Positions 45,351-57,347 of a stretch of 64,000 nucleotides of DNA are shown in pieces. A model generated the notes under the pieces. It made no database searches. It saw nothing but the letters and a program-made list of their open reading frames with translations, and was not told where the DNA came from. Each line of letters starts with the position of its first letter. Positions within the stretch are counted from its first letter, which is position 1. Source of the DNA: Excoecaria cochinchinensis (Eukaryota > Streptophyta > Magnoliopsida > Malpighiales > Euphorbiaceae); the NCBI GenBank assembly GCA_947683425.1, contig CANTUQ010000108.1, positions 1,116,001-1,180,000 on the forward strand. The letters run 5' to 3'. Position numbers and translations under genes: made by a program.

Positions 45351-45704
45351 TGTAACCCCCAGATACCCCCCGTTGGAAGGATGCCGAGGCGCCATGCGCT
45401 CAACTCACATAAACGCATACATAAACCCAAGACATGTTAAGAAAACAAGTATATTTAATTAAAATATACCAAATCCATATACATATAATAATTATATTGC
45501 TTTACAAAACGGTTTGGTAGAGGTAAATATACTTATACAAAATCATCCTTTACAAAAAGTTACATTTCCCAAAATCAATTCGCATATACAAAAATAAAGC
45601 GGAACACACAACATAAACTCCATCTAACAAAGACTTCTAGTGGCTGACCTGCAGATGTCCGACTCCATGAAGAACCCGCCACCTACACGGGAAAAGAACC
45701 CGTG

Positions 45705-45722
45705 CTAAGCAATAACGCTTAG
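45705..45722 (-). other. CTAAGC/GCTTAG hairpin of C 3' LTR
   Basis: One base (G to A) has broken the seventh pair here; the C 5' LTR copy at 49841-49858 keeps all seven. Confidence 0.7.
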
Positions 45723-45992
45723 TGGGGAGGAACAACACATGCATGTACATATAATCGCAATAACATATATATATATAAACATAATAATAATAAAAGCATA
45801 AAAACCTATACTACTCATGCATATAACAATTGTCATCATACTCAAGTATATTGGGAAAATAAACCATTCAAATTCGAATACAAGTGTTACATCTCATCAT
45901 GTCATAACTCATATTTATATACATGCAACATATATTCATTTCATATAACTATTAGCTTCATAGAACAATCGCATGTACTAAACTCAAGTAAT

Positions 45993-46247
45993 AGCCTGAT
46001 TATTCGCTAATTAGTGGATACGGGTACTAATGATACTGATAGGACACAGTATTCCAAGCATATGGAGACATGAGTCTCAAAACATTTTATAATCATGTAT
46101 ACCCGAAGGTATACCGGAGACCGAGGCCTCGTACATCTTATATGACCCAAACGGGGCCTGCATGTAAAAAGATAACATATAGCAGCTGCACTCACACCTT
46201 AACCCTTGATAAGCGCTTATCTATCCACTAACTATGACTACCAGGCT
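45993..46247 (-). other. Multi-arm structured module, C 3' LTR
   Basis: Closed by AGCCTG with CAGGCT (compensated relative to A) and TTAGTGGATA with TATCCACTAA. Arms: GAGAC-ATGA-GTCTC, GTATACC-CGAA-GGTATAC (46097-46114; sense loop C(UUCG)G), CGAGGCCTCG, GCAGCTGC and GATAAGCGCTTATC. The last replaces TTAGGCATGCCTAA of A with another perfect palindrome. Confidence 0.78.
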
Positions 46248-46614
46248 CAAATAACAACTCAATCATGATCTAAAATAATTATCATAAATAGAGGTTAAAT
46301 CAAGTATAATCATGTTATTTATGAATACCTGTGTGTTGGTCAAACTCAGAAACATATACATATTAACACCCACATGTTTATACGCATTCACATACATAAT
46401 TCTTCACGCTTAGGACACTCATTTCTTAATGTTAAACATATAGTTCAACATACAAATATAATGTATTACTCATTTCCACATCACATAAATACACATTTTC
46501 ATATGTTAAACACATTAGAATTCTCAAATAATGTATTTAAACTAGTTTAGATTCTATTAGGCATACATATGTAACATTTGATGATGTTAATAAAGGAAAA
46601 ATGCAAGTTGAAGG

Positions 46615-46726
46615 TACCTCACGGTGGCAACCTTTTTGTTGCGACCGTGAGGTCCAAAAATAGGCAATTCTGCCTCCTCTCGGCATTGGTCACGGTGGTA
46701 ACAATTTTGGTTGCCACCGTGACATA
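46615..46726. repeat. Palindrome pair of C 3' LTR
   Basis: Two long hairpins (CCTCACGGTGGCAAC with GTTGCGACCGTGAGG; TCACGGTGGTAAC with GTTGCCACCGTGA). The 5' LTR copy (50750-50862) has the first one decayed, mostly by CpG-type changes. Confidence 0.8.
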
Positions 46727-47369
46727 CCAAAATAAGCATTACTTCACTCCACAATTTTGTACAGCCTATACCGATGTCTAAACCTCATTTTTAGACAAAG
46801 TGTCATCTTAACTTTTGTTCCTCTACCTCTTAGCTTTCAAATGGAATAAGTTTCCGGTCCATTGGATTCCTAGATTACAAGATATACTTTAAACATTATA
46901 GACTGTTCAAATGAACTCGTCTAAGTAGAAGCACGTCTGTTTTTGCTATTTTTAAGCCACTTACATTCAGAATTTAATTTATGGTCACTCTTAGACTTTT
47001 AAAGGTACATTAGTCTTTGTTCAAATGGTGCAACAAACACTCATATTGGAGTTTTTAAACTCTAGATATGATCAAACCAATACACAAAGGTCTGGTAAGA
47101 CATAAACAGAATTCTCCCTAAACTAGGGTATATACTCAAATTGTAAGCTCAATAATCATTCAATCAACAATTTCAACACAAGTCAATTAAATAACTCAAT
47201 TATATCATCTATCAATATTCATATACAAAAAGCTATTTTACTCATGCATTTTCATATACCATAAATACACAAATAATCTTAACATTCAACTCAAAAACAG
47301 GATCCAAAATGAGATGGACAAAACACTCCAAATAAACTCCCAAACATATAACAAAGTAAGCTCCCAAAC

Positions 47370-47447
47370 CTGAAATGGAGCTCAAACTTCACTTCCTTCA
47401 AGCCACAACCTTTCCTTTCCCTTTATGCTTTCTCTTTTCTTCAGATT
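47370..47447 (-). other. Predicted 78-nt internal exon in C 3' LTR
   Basis: Sense acceptor GGTTACAAG, donor AG|GTTTGGG, purine core AAAGGGAAAGGAAAGG; one frame reads KKRESIKGKERLWLEGSEV then stop. Intron 1 is 47448-47565 (118 nt) from GTAAGC. Confidence 0.57.
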
Positions 47448-48112
47448 CTTGTAACCAATCAAAACAATAACTCCATTAACCCAAGAACATAACCTATAAA
47501 AACCCACTCAACCCCGTAGAAGGAGAAGAAGAAGAATAATACCCAAAGCAAAAGCAGCCGCTTACCTCTTAGAATCCTTCAAAACTCAAACCCTAGCTCA
47601 TAGATGGAAGAATACCCACATGCAAGATTTGAGAGAGCAAAAAATGGAGATGAGAAAGAGGGAGAGAGAAGGCGTGAGAAAGGAGAGGGCAAACCCAAAT
47701 GGCTTCTACGGGAAGCTACAAATTTTCCTTCCCTCTCTCTACTCCTTTCAAATCCTCATTCAATGCTCCCACCAACCATTACACATGTCACTCCACTATT
47801 GGACCCCTTAATCTCATCTTTGATTAACAATCCATGGCACCAAACTTGACTCACACCATATAATCTCCAAGAAATCACTTTTTTTCATCCAAGTTACCAT
47901 ACACAAATACTACTAGATTATGCCACAATCAAAAGTACCCTACATCCATGCACCACATGCACACCATATAATTCCTTCATTTAACTTAACTAATTAATTC
48001 CTTACAATAAAATCCTTATTATCCAAATTTTCTTTTGCTAAAATTACTGATATGCTCTAAATATTCCGACAAACCACACAGATTCCGACTAGGCCTATTT
48101 TGGGTTGTTACA

Positions 48113-48409
48113 ATCACTCCCCCTTAAGAAATTTCGTCCTCGAAATTTTCCTGCTAACCACTTATATCCAACAACCGAACCTGACAAAAGCTAATAGCAC
48201 AACTTACCGAAAGGTCCTGCAGCCTCTGGAGTATCCTCTCTGATCATTGCATAGACTCTAGCTGGAGCATACTCTCCCATAGTCCTTGGCCGATGCACGG
48301 TTTTTGATGGCGCCTATGGAGCTCTATTTCCATCACGGTTGCCTTTGGTTGCATTCGATTTACCTCCACCCACTTTGCTTTCTTGTTGGCTCTTGTTCTC
48401 TTGTCAATC
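48113..48409 (-). other. Deletion joint of element C, pol-end remnant and polypurine tract
   Basis: Sense: a Gag-protease linker trace (YAMIREDTPEAAG, near 48230-48270), then a jump to GKFRGRNFL, the pol tail seen in A as NFEDEIL, then the polypurine tract. About 3.5 kb of pol is missing compared with A. A GGTAAGT lies at the joint (near 48205). Confidence 0.65.
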
Positions 48410-49360
48410 GGAGCAATTAGCAAACCAATGCTCCATGCTTCCACACTTGAAGCATGCACCCATGATCTTGCGACAAGTACCCCAATGGTGCCTTCGGCAA
48501 TGCTCACACTCCGGTGCTCTATTTCCTCTACTCGTGGGCGGTGCTACACTTCCCACCTTAGAAGGCACTTGGGCAGTCCCTCCAGTTCCTTGGTCAATCG
48601 GAGAACCTTTGGACCTCTTGTTACTAGCAACACCACCATCAGGTGCTCTCCTCTTCTATTCTATTCTCTGCTTCACCATTTCGAATTCTTCCAACTTTAT
48701 CACTGTAGCTACCAACTGATAGTATCCAACCGGATGCATAACTGCCATTGCCGACAATGGACCTCTAATGACTTCTCTTAATCCACCCTGAAAATGTTAG
48801 CACTTAAAGTCTTTCGTCAACAGCGGTTTAGGCACATACTTGGTTAATCGACTGAACTCTTTCTCATACTCGCTGACCGATAGGTTCCTCTGTTTCAAAT
48901 TGATGAACTCATTCCATTTTGCTTCTCGGTAGGCCTTGGTCACATATTTCTTCTCAAACTCTGACACGAAGAATTCCCATGTCAATTCAGCTGGTCTCTG
49001 GGGACTGAGGAGCACCAGAATCCACCAATCATACGCTGATCCCTGCAATAACGATACAGCACAAGTAACTCGTTGTTGCGGAGGGCAAACTATCTCTTGT
49101 AGAATCCGATCCCTTCTCTTCAACCAAAATTCCGCTACATCTGATTCATCCAAGGAGGTTCCATGAAATTCCTCTGCTCCCCTTTTCCTTATAAGCTCAG
49201 AAGGAGCCTTAGGAGCAGTCAATCTGTCTACCACTTGCAGTAAGCCTTGTACCAATGCCGGATCGAAACCTTGGCCTACTATTGGTGCACGCTCACTTGC
49301 AGGCCTATCTTGACCGACCGGATTACTCCCGACCATATACTCACTTGGATCCGACTCCAT
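48410..49360 (-). pseudogene. Gag of element C, one internal stop
   Basis: ATG at 49360 directly follows an acceptor-like GTGTCTAG. Gag core reads ELIRKRGAEEFHGTSLDESD, LLQGSAYDWWILVL, EKKYVTKAYREAKWNEF, YEKEFSRLTKYVPK; a TAA at 48794-48796 interrupts it, then the frame goes on through QGGLREVIRGPL to zinc motifs CEHCRRHHWGTC and CFKCGSMEHWFANC and a TGA near 48417. No protease, RT or integrase follows. Confidence 0.87.
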
Positions 49361-49470
49361 CTAGACACTACACAAAACAACATCTGCATTAGGACACAAC
49401 TCTAAACAGACTCTCATGAAAAGATTCCATACTCAACCAATCATATAGGACCAGAACCGACTAAACCGGT

Positions 49471-49482
49471 GCTCTGATACCA
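49471..49482 (-). other. Primer-binding site of element C (tRNA-iMet)
   Basis: Sense TGGTATCAGAGC, 5 nt from the 5' LTR end at 49488. Confidence 0.94.
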
Positions 49483-50128
49483 CTAAATGTAACCCCCCGA
49501 TACCCCAATTGGAAGGATGCCGGGGTGCCACGCGCGTAACTCACATAAATGCATACATAAACCCAAGACAAGTTAAGAAAACAAGTATATTTAATAAAAA
49601 TATACCAAATCCATATACATATAATAATTATATTGCTTTACAAAACGGTTTGGTAAAGGTAAATATACTTGTACAAAATCATCCTGTACAAAAAGTTACA
49701 TTTCCCAATATCAATTCTCATATACAAAAATACAGCGGAACACACAACATAAACTCCATCTAACAAAGACTTCTAGTGGCCGACCTGCAGATGTCTGACT
49801 CCACGAGGAACCCACCACCTACACGGGAAAAGAACCCGTGCTAAGCGATAACGCTTAGTGGGGAGGAACAACACATGCATGTACATATAATCGCAATAAC
49901 ATATATATATATAAACATAATAATAACAAAAGCATAAAAACCTATACTACTCATGCATATAACAATTGTCATCATACTCAAGTATATTGGGAAAATAAAC
50001 CATTCAAATTCGAATACAAGTGTTACATCTCATCATGTCATAACTCATATTCATATACATGTAACATATATTCATTTCATATAACTATTAGCTTCATAGA
50101 ACAATCGCATGTACTAAACTCAAGTAAT

Positions 50129-50383
50129 AACCTGATTATTCGCTAATTAGTGGATACGGGTACTAATGATACTGATAGGACACAGTATCCCAAGCATATG
50201 GAGACATGAATCTCAAAACATTTTATAATCATGTATACCCGAAGGTATACCGGAGACCGAGGCCTCGTACATCTTATATGACCCAAACGGGGCCTGCATG
50301 TAAAAAGATAACATATAGCAGCGGCACTCACACCTTAACCCTTGATAAGCGTTTATCTATCCACTAACTATGACTACCAGGCT
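50129..50383 (-). other. Multi-arm structured module, C 5' LTR
   Basis: As in the 3' LTR, with informative changes: AACCTG/CAGGCT pairs in sense as AGCCUG/CAGGUU (a G.U wobble), and GATAAGCGTTTATC keeps the GATAA/TTATC stem while the loop changes. GTATACC-CGAA-GGTATAC is intact (50233-50250). Confidence 0.77.
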
Positions 50384-51528
50384 CAAATAACAATTCAATC
50401 ATGATCTAAAATAATTATCATAAATAGAGGATAAATCAAGTATAATCATGTTATTTATGAATACCTGTGTGTTGGTCAAACTCAGAAACATATACATATT
50501 AACACCCACATGTTTATACGCATTCACATACATAATTCTTCACGCTTAGGACACTCATTTCTTAATGTTAAACATATAGTTCAACATACAAATATATTGT
50601 ATTACTCATTTCCACATCACATATATACACACATTCATATGTTAAACACATTAGAATTCTCAAATAATGTATTTAAACTAGTTTAGATTCTATTAGGCAT
50701 ACATATGTAACATTTAATGATGTTAATAAAGGAAAAATGCAAGTTGAAGGTACCTTGCGATGGTAACCTTTTGGTTGCGACCATAAGGTCCAAAAATAGA
50801 CAATTCTGCTCCCTCTCGGCATTGGTCATGGTGGTAACTATTTTGGTTGCCACCGTGACATACCAAAATAAGCAAAACAGAAGCTAAACTTCAGGATTGC
50901 TTCACTCCACAATTTTGTACAGCCTATACCGATGCCTAAACCTCAATTTTAGACAATGTGTCCTTCTTAACTTTTGTTCCTCTACCTCTTATCTTTCAAA
51001 TGGAACAAGTTTCCGGTCCATTGGATTCCTAGATTAAAAGATATACTTTAAACATTATAGACTATTCAAATGAACCCGTCTAAGTATAAGCACGTCTGTT
51101 TTTACTATTTTTAAGCCACTTACATTCAGAATTTAATTTATGGTCACTCGTAGACTTTTAAAGGTACATTAGTCTTGGTTCAAATGGCGCAACAAACACT
51201 CATATTGGAGTTTTTAAACTCTAGATATGATCAAAATAATACACAAAGGTCCGGTAAGACATAAACAGAATTCTCCCTCAACTAGGGTATATACTCAAAT
51301 TGTAAGCTCAATAATCATTCAATCAACAATTTCAACACAAGTCAATTAAATAACTCAATTATATCATCTATCAATATTCACATACACAAAGCCATTTTAC
51401 TCATGCATTTTCATATACCATAAATACACAAATAATCTTAACATTCAACTCAAAAACAGGATCCAAAATGAGATGGACAAAACACTCCAAATAAACTCCC
51501 AAACATATAACAAAGTAAGCTCCCAAAC

Positions 51529-51606
51529 CTGAAATGGAGCTCAAACTTCACTTCCTTCAAGCCACAACCTTTCCTTTCCCTTTATCCTTTCTCTTTTCTT
51601 CAGATT
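51529..51606 (-). other. Predicted 78-nt internal exon in C 5' LTR
   Basis: Same acceptor and AG|GTTTGGG donor as 47370-47447. With the acceptor at the gag ATG it would define an intron of 49361-51528. Confidence 0.57.
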
Positions 51607-51837
51607 CTTGCAGCCAATCAAAACAATAACTCCATTAACACAAGAACATAACCTTTAAAAACTCGTTCAATCCCGTAAAAGGAGAAGAAGAAGAATAATA
51701 CCCAAAGTTAAAGCAGCCACTTACCTCTTAGAATCCTTCAAAACTCAAACCCTAGCTCTTAGATGGAAGAATACCCACATGCAAGATTTGAGAGAGCAGA
51801 AAATGGAAATGAGAAAGAGGGAGAGAGAAGGTGTGAG

Positions 51838-53804
51838 TGTAACAACCCAAAACATGCTTGGTCGGAATCTGCATGCTAAGTTGGGAATTCAAGGGTATTT
51901 CAGTAATTTATGCTTGAGGAAAATTGGATAATAAGGATTTAATTGTAAAGTAATTAATTAAGTATGTTAAGAAGAGAAATGTTAGAGTGTGCTTGTAGTG
52001 TATGGAAGTATGATATAAGTGGGTTAAGGGGTTTTATAGTGTGGGTTGGGAGGTATGGTGCCTTGAAAGATAATTGGTTTATAAGGAAATGTTAGGGTGT
52101 GACTTAAGTTTGGTGACTTGAAGATATTTTTGTAAGAGGTGTTAGTGTGTGTATTGTGTATGGTGCAAGGAGGAATAAGTCAAAGTGGCTTTTGTTGGTC
52201 CATTAGGAGGCTGCCATGTGGACTTGGTAGGTGTGTGCATTAAATGAAAAGAAAGAGAAAAAAGGGAAATAGAAGAGAGAGAGAGAGAAAAGGGCATATT
52301 TTTGCCTTGCCTTTCCCGTTCTCGTCTCTTCTTTGGTTCTTCTTTCTCATTTCTTTTCTATTTTCTGCTCTCTCTCTTTCTTTGCATGTGGGTTTTCCTC
52401 AAGCTTTAAGCTAGGGTTTGTGTTGTGAAGGATTCTAAGAGGTAAGTGGCTGTTTTTGCTTTGGGTTTTCTCCTTCTTCTCCTTTTACGGGTTGGATTGG
52501 ATTTTTTTTTAAGGTTATGTTCTTGGATTAAGAGATTTTATGGGTTTTATTGTGCAAGTTTGTGGTGGCAAGAAGAAGTGTAAAGGCAAAGAGAAGATTG
52601 AAGAGTGCAGATCAGCTGGGTTGTGCTTCAAAGAGGTTTGGGAGCTTTATTTGTTGTTGTGATTGGGTTATTTTAGATTGGAAGTTTGGGATTTTGTCTC
52701 TGCTCTTTTCTCTTTATTGGATCAAGTATGTGTGTGTAGAGTTTGATTTTTGGAATTTTGAGTGACTTGGTATGTGTATATGCATGTTTTAATTTATTTA
52801 CATGTGTTAGTAATCCATGTTATTGATTGAGATGAATGTATATGAGGGTTGTTATTGAAATGCATGAGTTTTGGCAATTCTGTTCCGTTTTTATCTGACC
52901 TCCGTGTGTTGTTTATGCCGTAAGTAGATTTGTAGACCTCAAAATCGTGTACATATTGAGCCATTAGAATCTTGACTTCCATTCCTTTAAATGTCCTAGA
53001 AATAGCCTTGGGCTAATTCTTGCTCTAAGACCCTGATATTTGGATAAAACCGTAGTGTCTCTGTTTGTGTCATGTTATTTGAGCAGTATAGGTTTTTTAG
53101 GTCATATCTGGAGTTTTGTATGCCCTTTTGATCTGAAATTTTTTTAATTTGAACGTTAGCATCCTAGGGAACATTTTTTAAGAAGGAAGTTTTGGCTAAA
53201 AATGAGGTTTAGATGTCGGTTTAGGCAACACAAGTCAGGGGCGTAAAGCAGTTTTTTTTGGTAACGGAGGTGAGCCTCTGTCGCGAGCACGATAGGGTCG
53301 CGACCTGGCGACAGAAAATCTTGATTAAGCCTTTTCTTCTTTATTTTTGAGCCCCTGGTTGACCCGGATCAATCCCCTGCCCTTCCCTTCAGCTTATTAT
53401 GCATGTTTAGGGTAATTAAATGACTATATAAGTAGTTGTCTTTGGGAAAACTTATGTGCATGATTAAGATTGGTGATCTAACTAGTAAATAACAATAGAT
53501 ATAACTCTGTGAAGGATGGCATATGGGTGAATACTAATATCTGTTGATCTCATGAGTAACCTAAGCATGATGTACCATATGTATGAATGCATATAAACAT
53601 TGGTGCGATTGAGATGAATGGCAAATAGTGTTGACATTATAGATTGTGTAAATGGATATTGTTTGTGGCATGATTTATTTGGAATTCTTGGTGTGGATGT
53701 TGTGTTTATGTTGTCAATGATGTGTGGCTTGCTGGAGGTGAGGTAAGTTGATGGTTCGATGTTGGTTTGAGATTTGGGTGTTGTGAAGAGGGAGTTTTCT
53801 GCTG
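51838..53804 (+). mobile_element. LTR D, first part
   Basis: Begins TGTAACAACCC inside the C 5' LTR. Holds U3 with a TGCCATGTGG box, CT-rich leader, donor AAGAG|GTAAGT (52442), intron 1 (52442-52558), small exon and a first palindrome group (53265-53325). It is interrupted at 53805 by E, with duplicated TCTGC at 53800-53804 and 60252-60256. Up to about 53330 it resembles C (AAAAATGAGGTTTAGATGTC just before the palindromes); from about 53640 it resembles the E family. Confidence 0.85.
52559..52635 (+). other. Predicted 77-nt internal exon in LTR D
   Basis: Acceptor TTGTGCAAG, donor AG|GTTTGGG. Open in the frame GGKKKCKGKEKIEECRSAG, same phase as solo LTR 35491 and G. Confidence 0.58.
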
Positions 53805-54348
53805 TCACACCCCATATCAGGCCTAGTCGGAATCGGCACGTTAAGTCTGGAATTCAAGGGTATTTCGGTAATTTATGCTTGGGGGAAATTGGACAATAAG
53901 GATTTTATGGCAAGTAATTAATTAAATAAGTAAGTGGAGAAATGTTAGTGTGTGCTTGAGGTGTATGGTGCAAGGAGTGATTAAGTCTTAAGTGGATTGT
54001 TGGGTCCTATAGTGACTTGACACATGGAAGGGGCAGGTAGGAGCATTGAATGAAGAATGTGGAAAGGAGAGAGGAAAGAAAAGGGCAAATTTTCTACTCT
54101 TTCCTCACGTCTCTCTCTTCTCTCTTTTCCTTTTCTTTCATTTTTCTGCTCTAGTTACTCTCTTGTGTGTGCTCAACGTGGGTTTTCAAGATTGGAGTTG
54201 GATTTCTAAGTTGTGAGCTGAGTTCAGGAGGTAAGATCATGGGTAATTGTGGCTTCTTCTTCTTCTTCTTCTTTTTCTCCTGCGTTTTCTGGGTTGTGAA
54301 AGGGGTTCTTATGGTTTGATTTTGTGTTTTGGCTGGGATTTGTGCAAG

Positions 54349-54420
54349 AATTTGAGGAAGGAAGAAAGAGAGAAGGGCAAAGAGAAGGTGAAGATGGTTT
54401 TGAAGCTTCAAATAAATCAG
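54349..54420 (+). other. Predicted 72-nt internal exon in LTR E
   Basis: Acceptor TTTGTGCAAG, donor CAG|GTTTGGG; fully open in one frame (NLRKEERE, KGKEKVKMVLKLQINQ). Confidence 0.58.
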
Positions 54421-54883
54421 GTTTGGGAGCTCTGTGTTCTTCAATTTCAGTTTGTGAATTAATTGAATGTCTCTGCCCTAATTCTCACTTAGGTTGTAAA
54501 TGTGTTTGCATTGTTTAATTTCTGGAATTTGGTGTGTTTTGGAATGTGTACATGCATGATTTATGTGAGTAGATGTATTAGTAATGCATGATAAGGATTG
54601 AATTGAAGGTACTGATTTTGGGATTTGAACTTACTGTAAATTTTAGGGTTTATGTTCTTGAGGGAATTGAATGTGTTTATGAATGGTGGTGGTTGTTTTG
54701 ATTGTTGAATTAAGTTGGTGTTACTTCATTTTTGATGTATGGAAGATCGATTGGAAGGTAATATGAGATTGGTAGTGTTTTAAATCAAATTGAAATGGTT
54801 TTTATCGAGTTCTTTGAATTCTGGGCTTGCTGGGAACGGAAAATTGTGATTCTGGTAGAATTTCCGTTTCCAGTATGTGTGTG

Positions 54884-55171
54884 TCGTGACTGCCCTGAGA
54901 GAGGCAAGTCACGACACGTGACTCTGACTCCCAGTCACGACGCATGATTTTTTGGCGAGCTGAAAGCAGTCGCGCAGTCACGATGCGTGACTGCCCTGTG
55001 AGAGGCAAGTCACGACTCGTGACTTCCTTATGAGGCATGTCACGAGCCGTGACACTAGGTCACGACTCGTGACCCTTCCCTGTGAGGCATGTCACGAGGA
55101 GTGACATAGAGTCACGACTCGTGACCCTCCTTTGAGGCCAGTCACGAGTCGTGACATGGCTCGTGACCGAC
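54884..55171. repeat. Palindrome cluster of LTR E (GTCACGACTCGTGAC type)
   Basis: About eight inverted repeats such as GTCACGACTCGTGAC and GTCACGAGCCGTGAC. E and solo LTR 35491 are one family, yet their palindromes are of different types, so this block changes faster than the rest of the LTR. Confidence 0.83.
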
Positions 55172-56025
55172 CCCCTTCAGCCCCATTTTTCCGAATTAGC
55201 CCAGTTTCAACCAACATGAATTTCCTATTTCTTCTGTATGGACTTGTATGAATTTATACTGCTGTATGATTCATGTCATACTTTTATATGCTCTTATTTT
55301 GCCTTTTATGTTTTGCCTTGTTCCCCAAGTGACTAGTTTCTTGTAAAACGACTTTCAAATGCTTTTATGCCTTTTTCCCCTACTGTGTGCTATATTACCT
55401 TGTTTATATGAATGGTTTATTAGTGATTAACAATATGTTATGCATATCCTTGATCAGATCCTCCTCTAAGAATATTCTGCCATGCTTAAGAGTTTATTGT
55501 ATCATTCCATGCGTTATTAATCATTGGCATAATATGATTCCACATGCGTTCCTGACATGCTTTAGTAAATTGAGTAGTGCTAAAATGTGATCGATTGACT
55601 TATTGCATGTTTCAGAATATGGATTGTATGAGGTATGATTGATATTATGCAATGCAAAATTATTTGAATAATATGGTTGATGTCTGAATGCATTAGTATG
55701 CTGTAGCCTTTGAACTCAATGTGTTATACTTAAATGTAATTTTGATTATGCATGATTTATACTTAGTTATCCTCACCTATCGCATGATTAGGATTTTGTA
55801 TTGATAATCTTCGGCATGGTAGTGCTTCCATACCTGATTTTTGACATGCTTTAGAACATTGTTTAATGTTAAAGTGTGTTGACTGTTTTATGTTTTGCAA
55901 TGGGAATTGCATGATATATGACCGACTTCATGAGCATATTTATATGTCTATCGTACTCTGGTTTTTGCATGATGTATATATATTTATGCGTTGTGCGATT
56001 CGAAACATGAATTGTTTCATGCATG

Positions 56026-56331
56026 ACCTGCGAGAGTCAGTCTAGTGGATAGTTAGGCATGCCTAATAGAGTCTTATAGCTGCAGCCCTCAGTTCTGTTT
56101 AGACCCCGATCAGGTCTCCGTTTGGTTCCTCGCGAACCCTTTATGTGAAAGGATCTTGTTTAAGGTCCCCTTTGAAAATGTTTTGTAAAAGTTAAAAGTA
56201 TCTGATTTATCGGCTCGTACCCGTAAAGTACTGTCTGTATCGGCTTGTACCCGTAAAGTACTGTCTGTATCGGCTCGTACCCGTAAAGTACTGTCCGTAT
56301 ACTCGTTATCAACTATTTTGAGTCAGCAGGT
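56026..56331 (+). other. Multi-arm structured module, LTR E
   Basis: Closed by ACCTGC/GCAGGT and AGTGGATA/TATCAACT (one mismatch). Arms: TTAGGCATGCCTAA, GCTGCAGC, GACC/GGTC, GGTTCCTCGCGAACC, GGATCTT-GTTT-AAGGTCC with one U.G pair, and a GTACCCGTAAAGTAC arm repeated three times in a 30-bp tandem (56214-56303). Confidence 0.77.
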
Positions 56332-57328
56332 ATTCTGTCTATTTTGCCTAATATGAACAAGAGAATGTGATATCCAATTAAGCATGATTCTGGACATGTG
56401 AATCGGTTATGTATCCGAATGTGATTATGAATCTCTGAATGGGTTAAGTGCGACCTAAACATGTGAATTGGACATATTTATCTGCATATATGGGTATATG
56501 CATAACATATTGTGAATGTATGGTATGCTAACGGTTGTGAATATAGGTACGGGAATTAAGATGTGCGTGATTGTGACCATGATCTTTTGAATGCCACGAA
56601 TTCGATTAGTTATGCCTATAAGAATATGAATTAATAGGTTTTGAATGCAATGATTAGTAAGCATGTGCACAAACATGATTTTGTACTTTTGACGGTTATA
56701 GTGAATTATGTGAATCAAGATACGTAATGAATGTGCTCTTGACCTTGGAATGTTATATATATTGTGTTATGTTACGTGCCTCCTCTCTCTAGTTTTCCTA
56801 TTGTAGTGATTTCAGCGTGTGGTCATGTATTTACATTTCAAGGCATGATAAAAGTATGTTTAGTTAACTAGCGTTCTTGGCATGATAGTTGGGTGCGTAT
56901 TGCCTGATAATTATATTGCATGTGAATGGGTTTTCCGTTAAATGCATGAGTACTTGGCATGATAGTCGTATGTGTATTATCTCTCGTGACTGTGCACGGT
57001 AGGGTACTGACACTTGATGCCCTGGTAACTTTATGCATAAGAGTATGTATGTATTCTTACATGAATATTTGTATCTACTGTGATCCCTTGTCTGCTAGGG
57101 GCTTTGCTTAATATGATATAAGAGTGTAGTATTCGGACGAATATGATTTTGAGACGAGCACTCAGGTAATATGTATAAGTATGTGTATATGAACTTCGGA
57201 ATGCATGGCTTTCCTATGCAGGCTTGTTTATCCATCTGTTGTGATTATTTGCATATGCCATTTGTGTATGTGACTTGTCTTGACGATCATTGTGAATGGT
57301 CGTCCACTTTTCTTGTGTGTTCTCCCCG

Positions 57329-57347
57329 CTAAGCGTTTATCGCTTAG
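57329..57347 (+). other. CTAAGCG/CGCTTAG hairpin of LTR E
   Basis: Perfect 7-bp stem, loop TTTAT, followed by GCAC/GTGC of the partner hairpin. Confidence 0.72.

Larger units (their letters stand above)
45351..48112 (-). mobile_element. 3' LTR of element C (2762 bp)
   Basis: TGTAACCCCC to GGTTGTTACA, followed by a polypurine tract (48113-48127; sense TTAAGGGGGAGTGAT). About 4137 bp to its right is the second LTR, highly similar. Part order matches A and B. The two LTRs differ at scattered sites, so C is older than the A array. Confidence 0.9.
49488..51837 (-). mobile_element. 5' LTR of element C, interrupted by D
   Basis: Matches 45351-47680; the remaining 400 bp or so (the U3) lies beyond the D/E/F/G nest, outside the window. 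Contains hairpin 49841-49858, module 50129-50383, palindromes 50750-50862 and small exon 51529-51606. D's left flank here is GTGAG (51833-51837). Confidence 0.9.

Noticed and set aside
54884..55171. GTCACGACTCGTGAC repeats as operator or transposon terminal repeats
   Set aside because: No transposase or single target; clusters sit in LTRs at a fixed position, so they are LTR parts.
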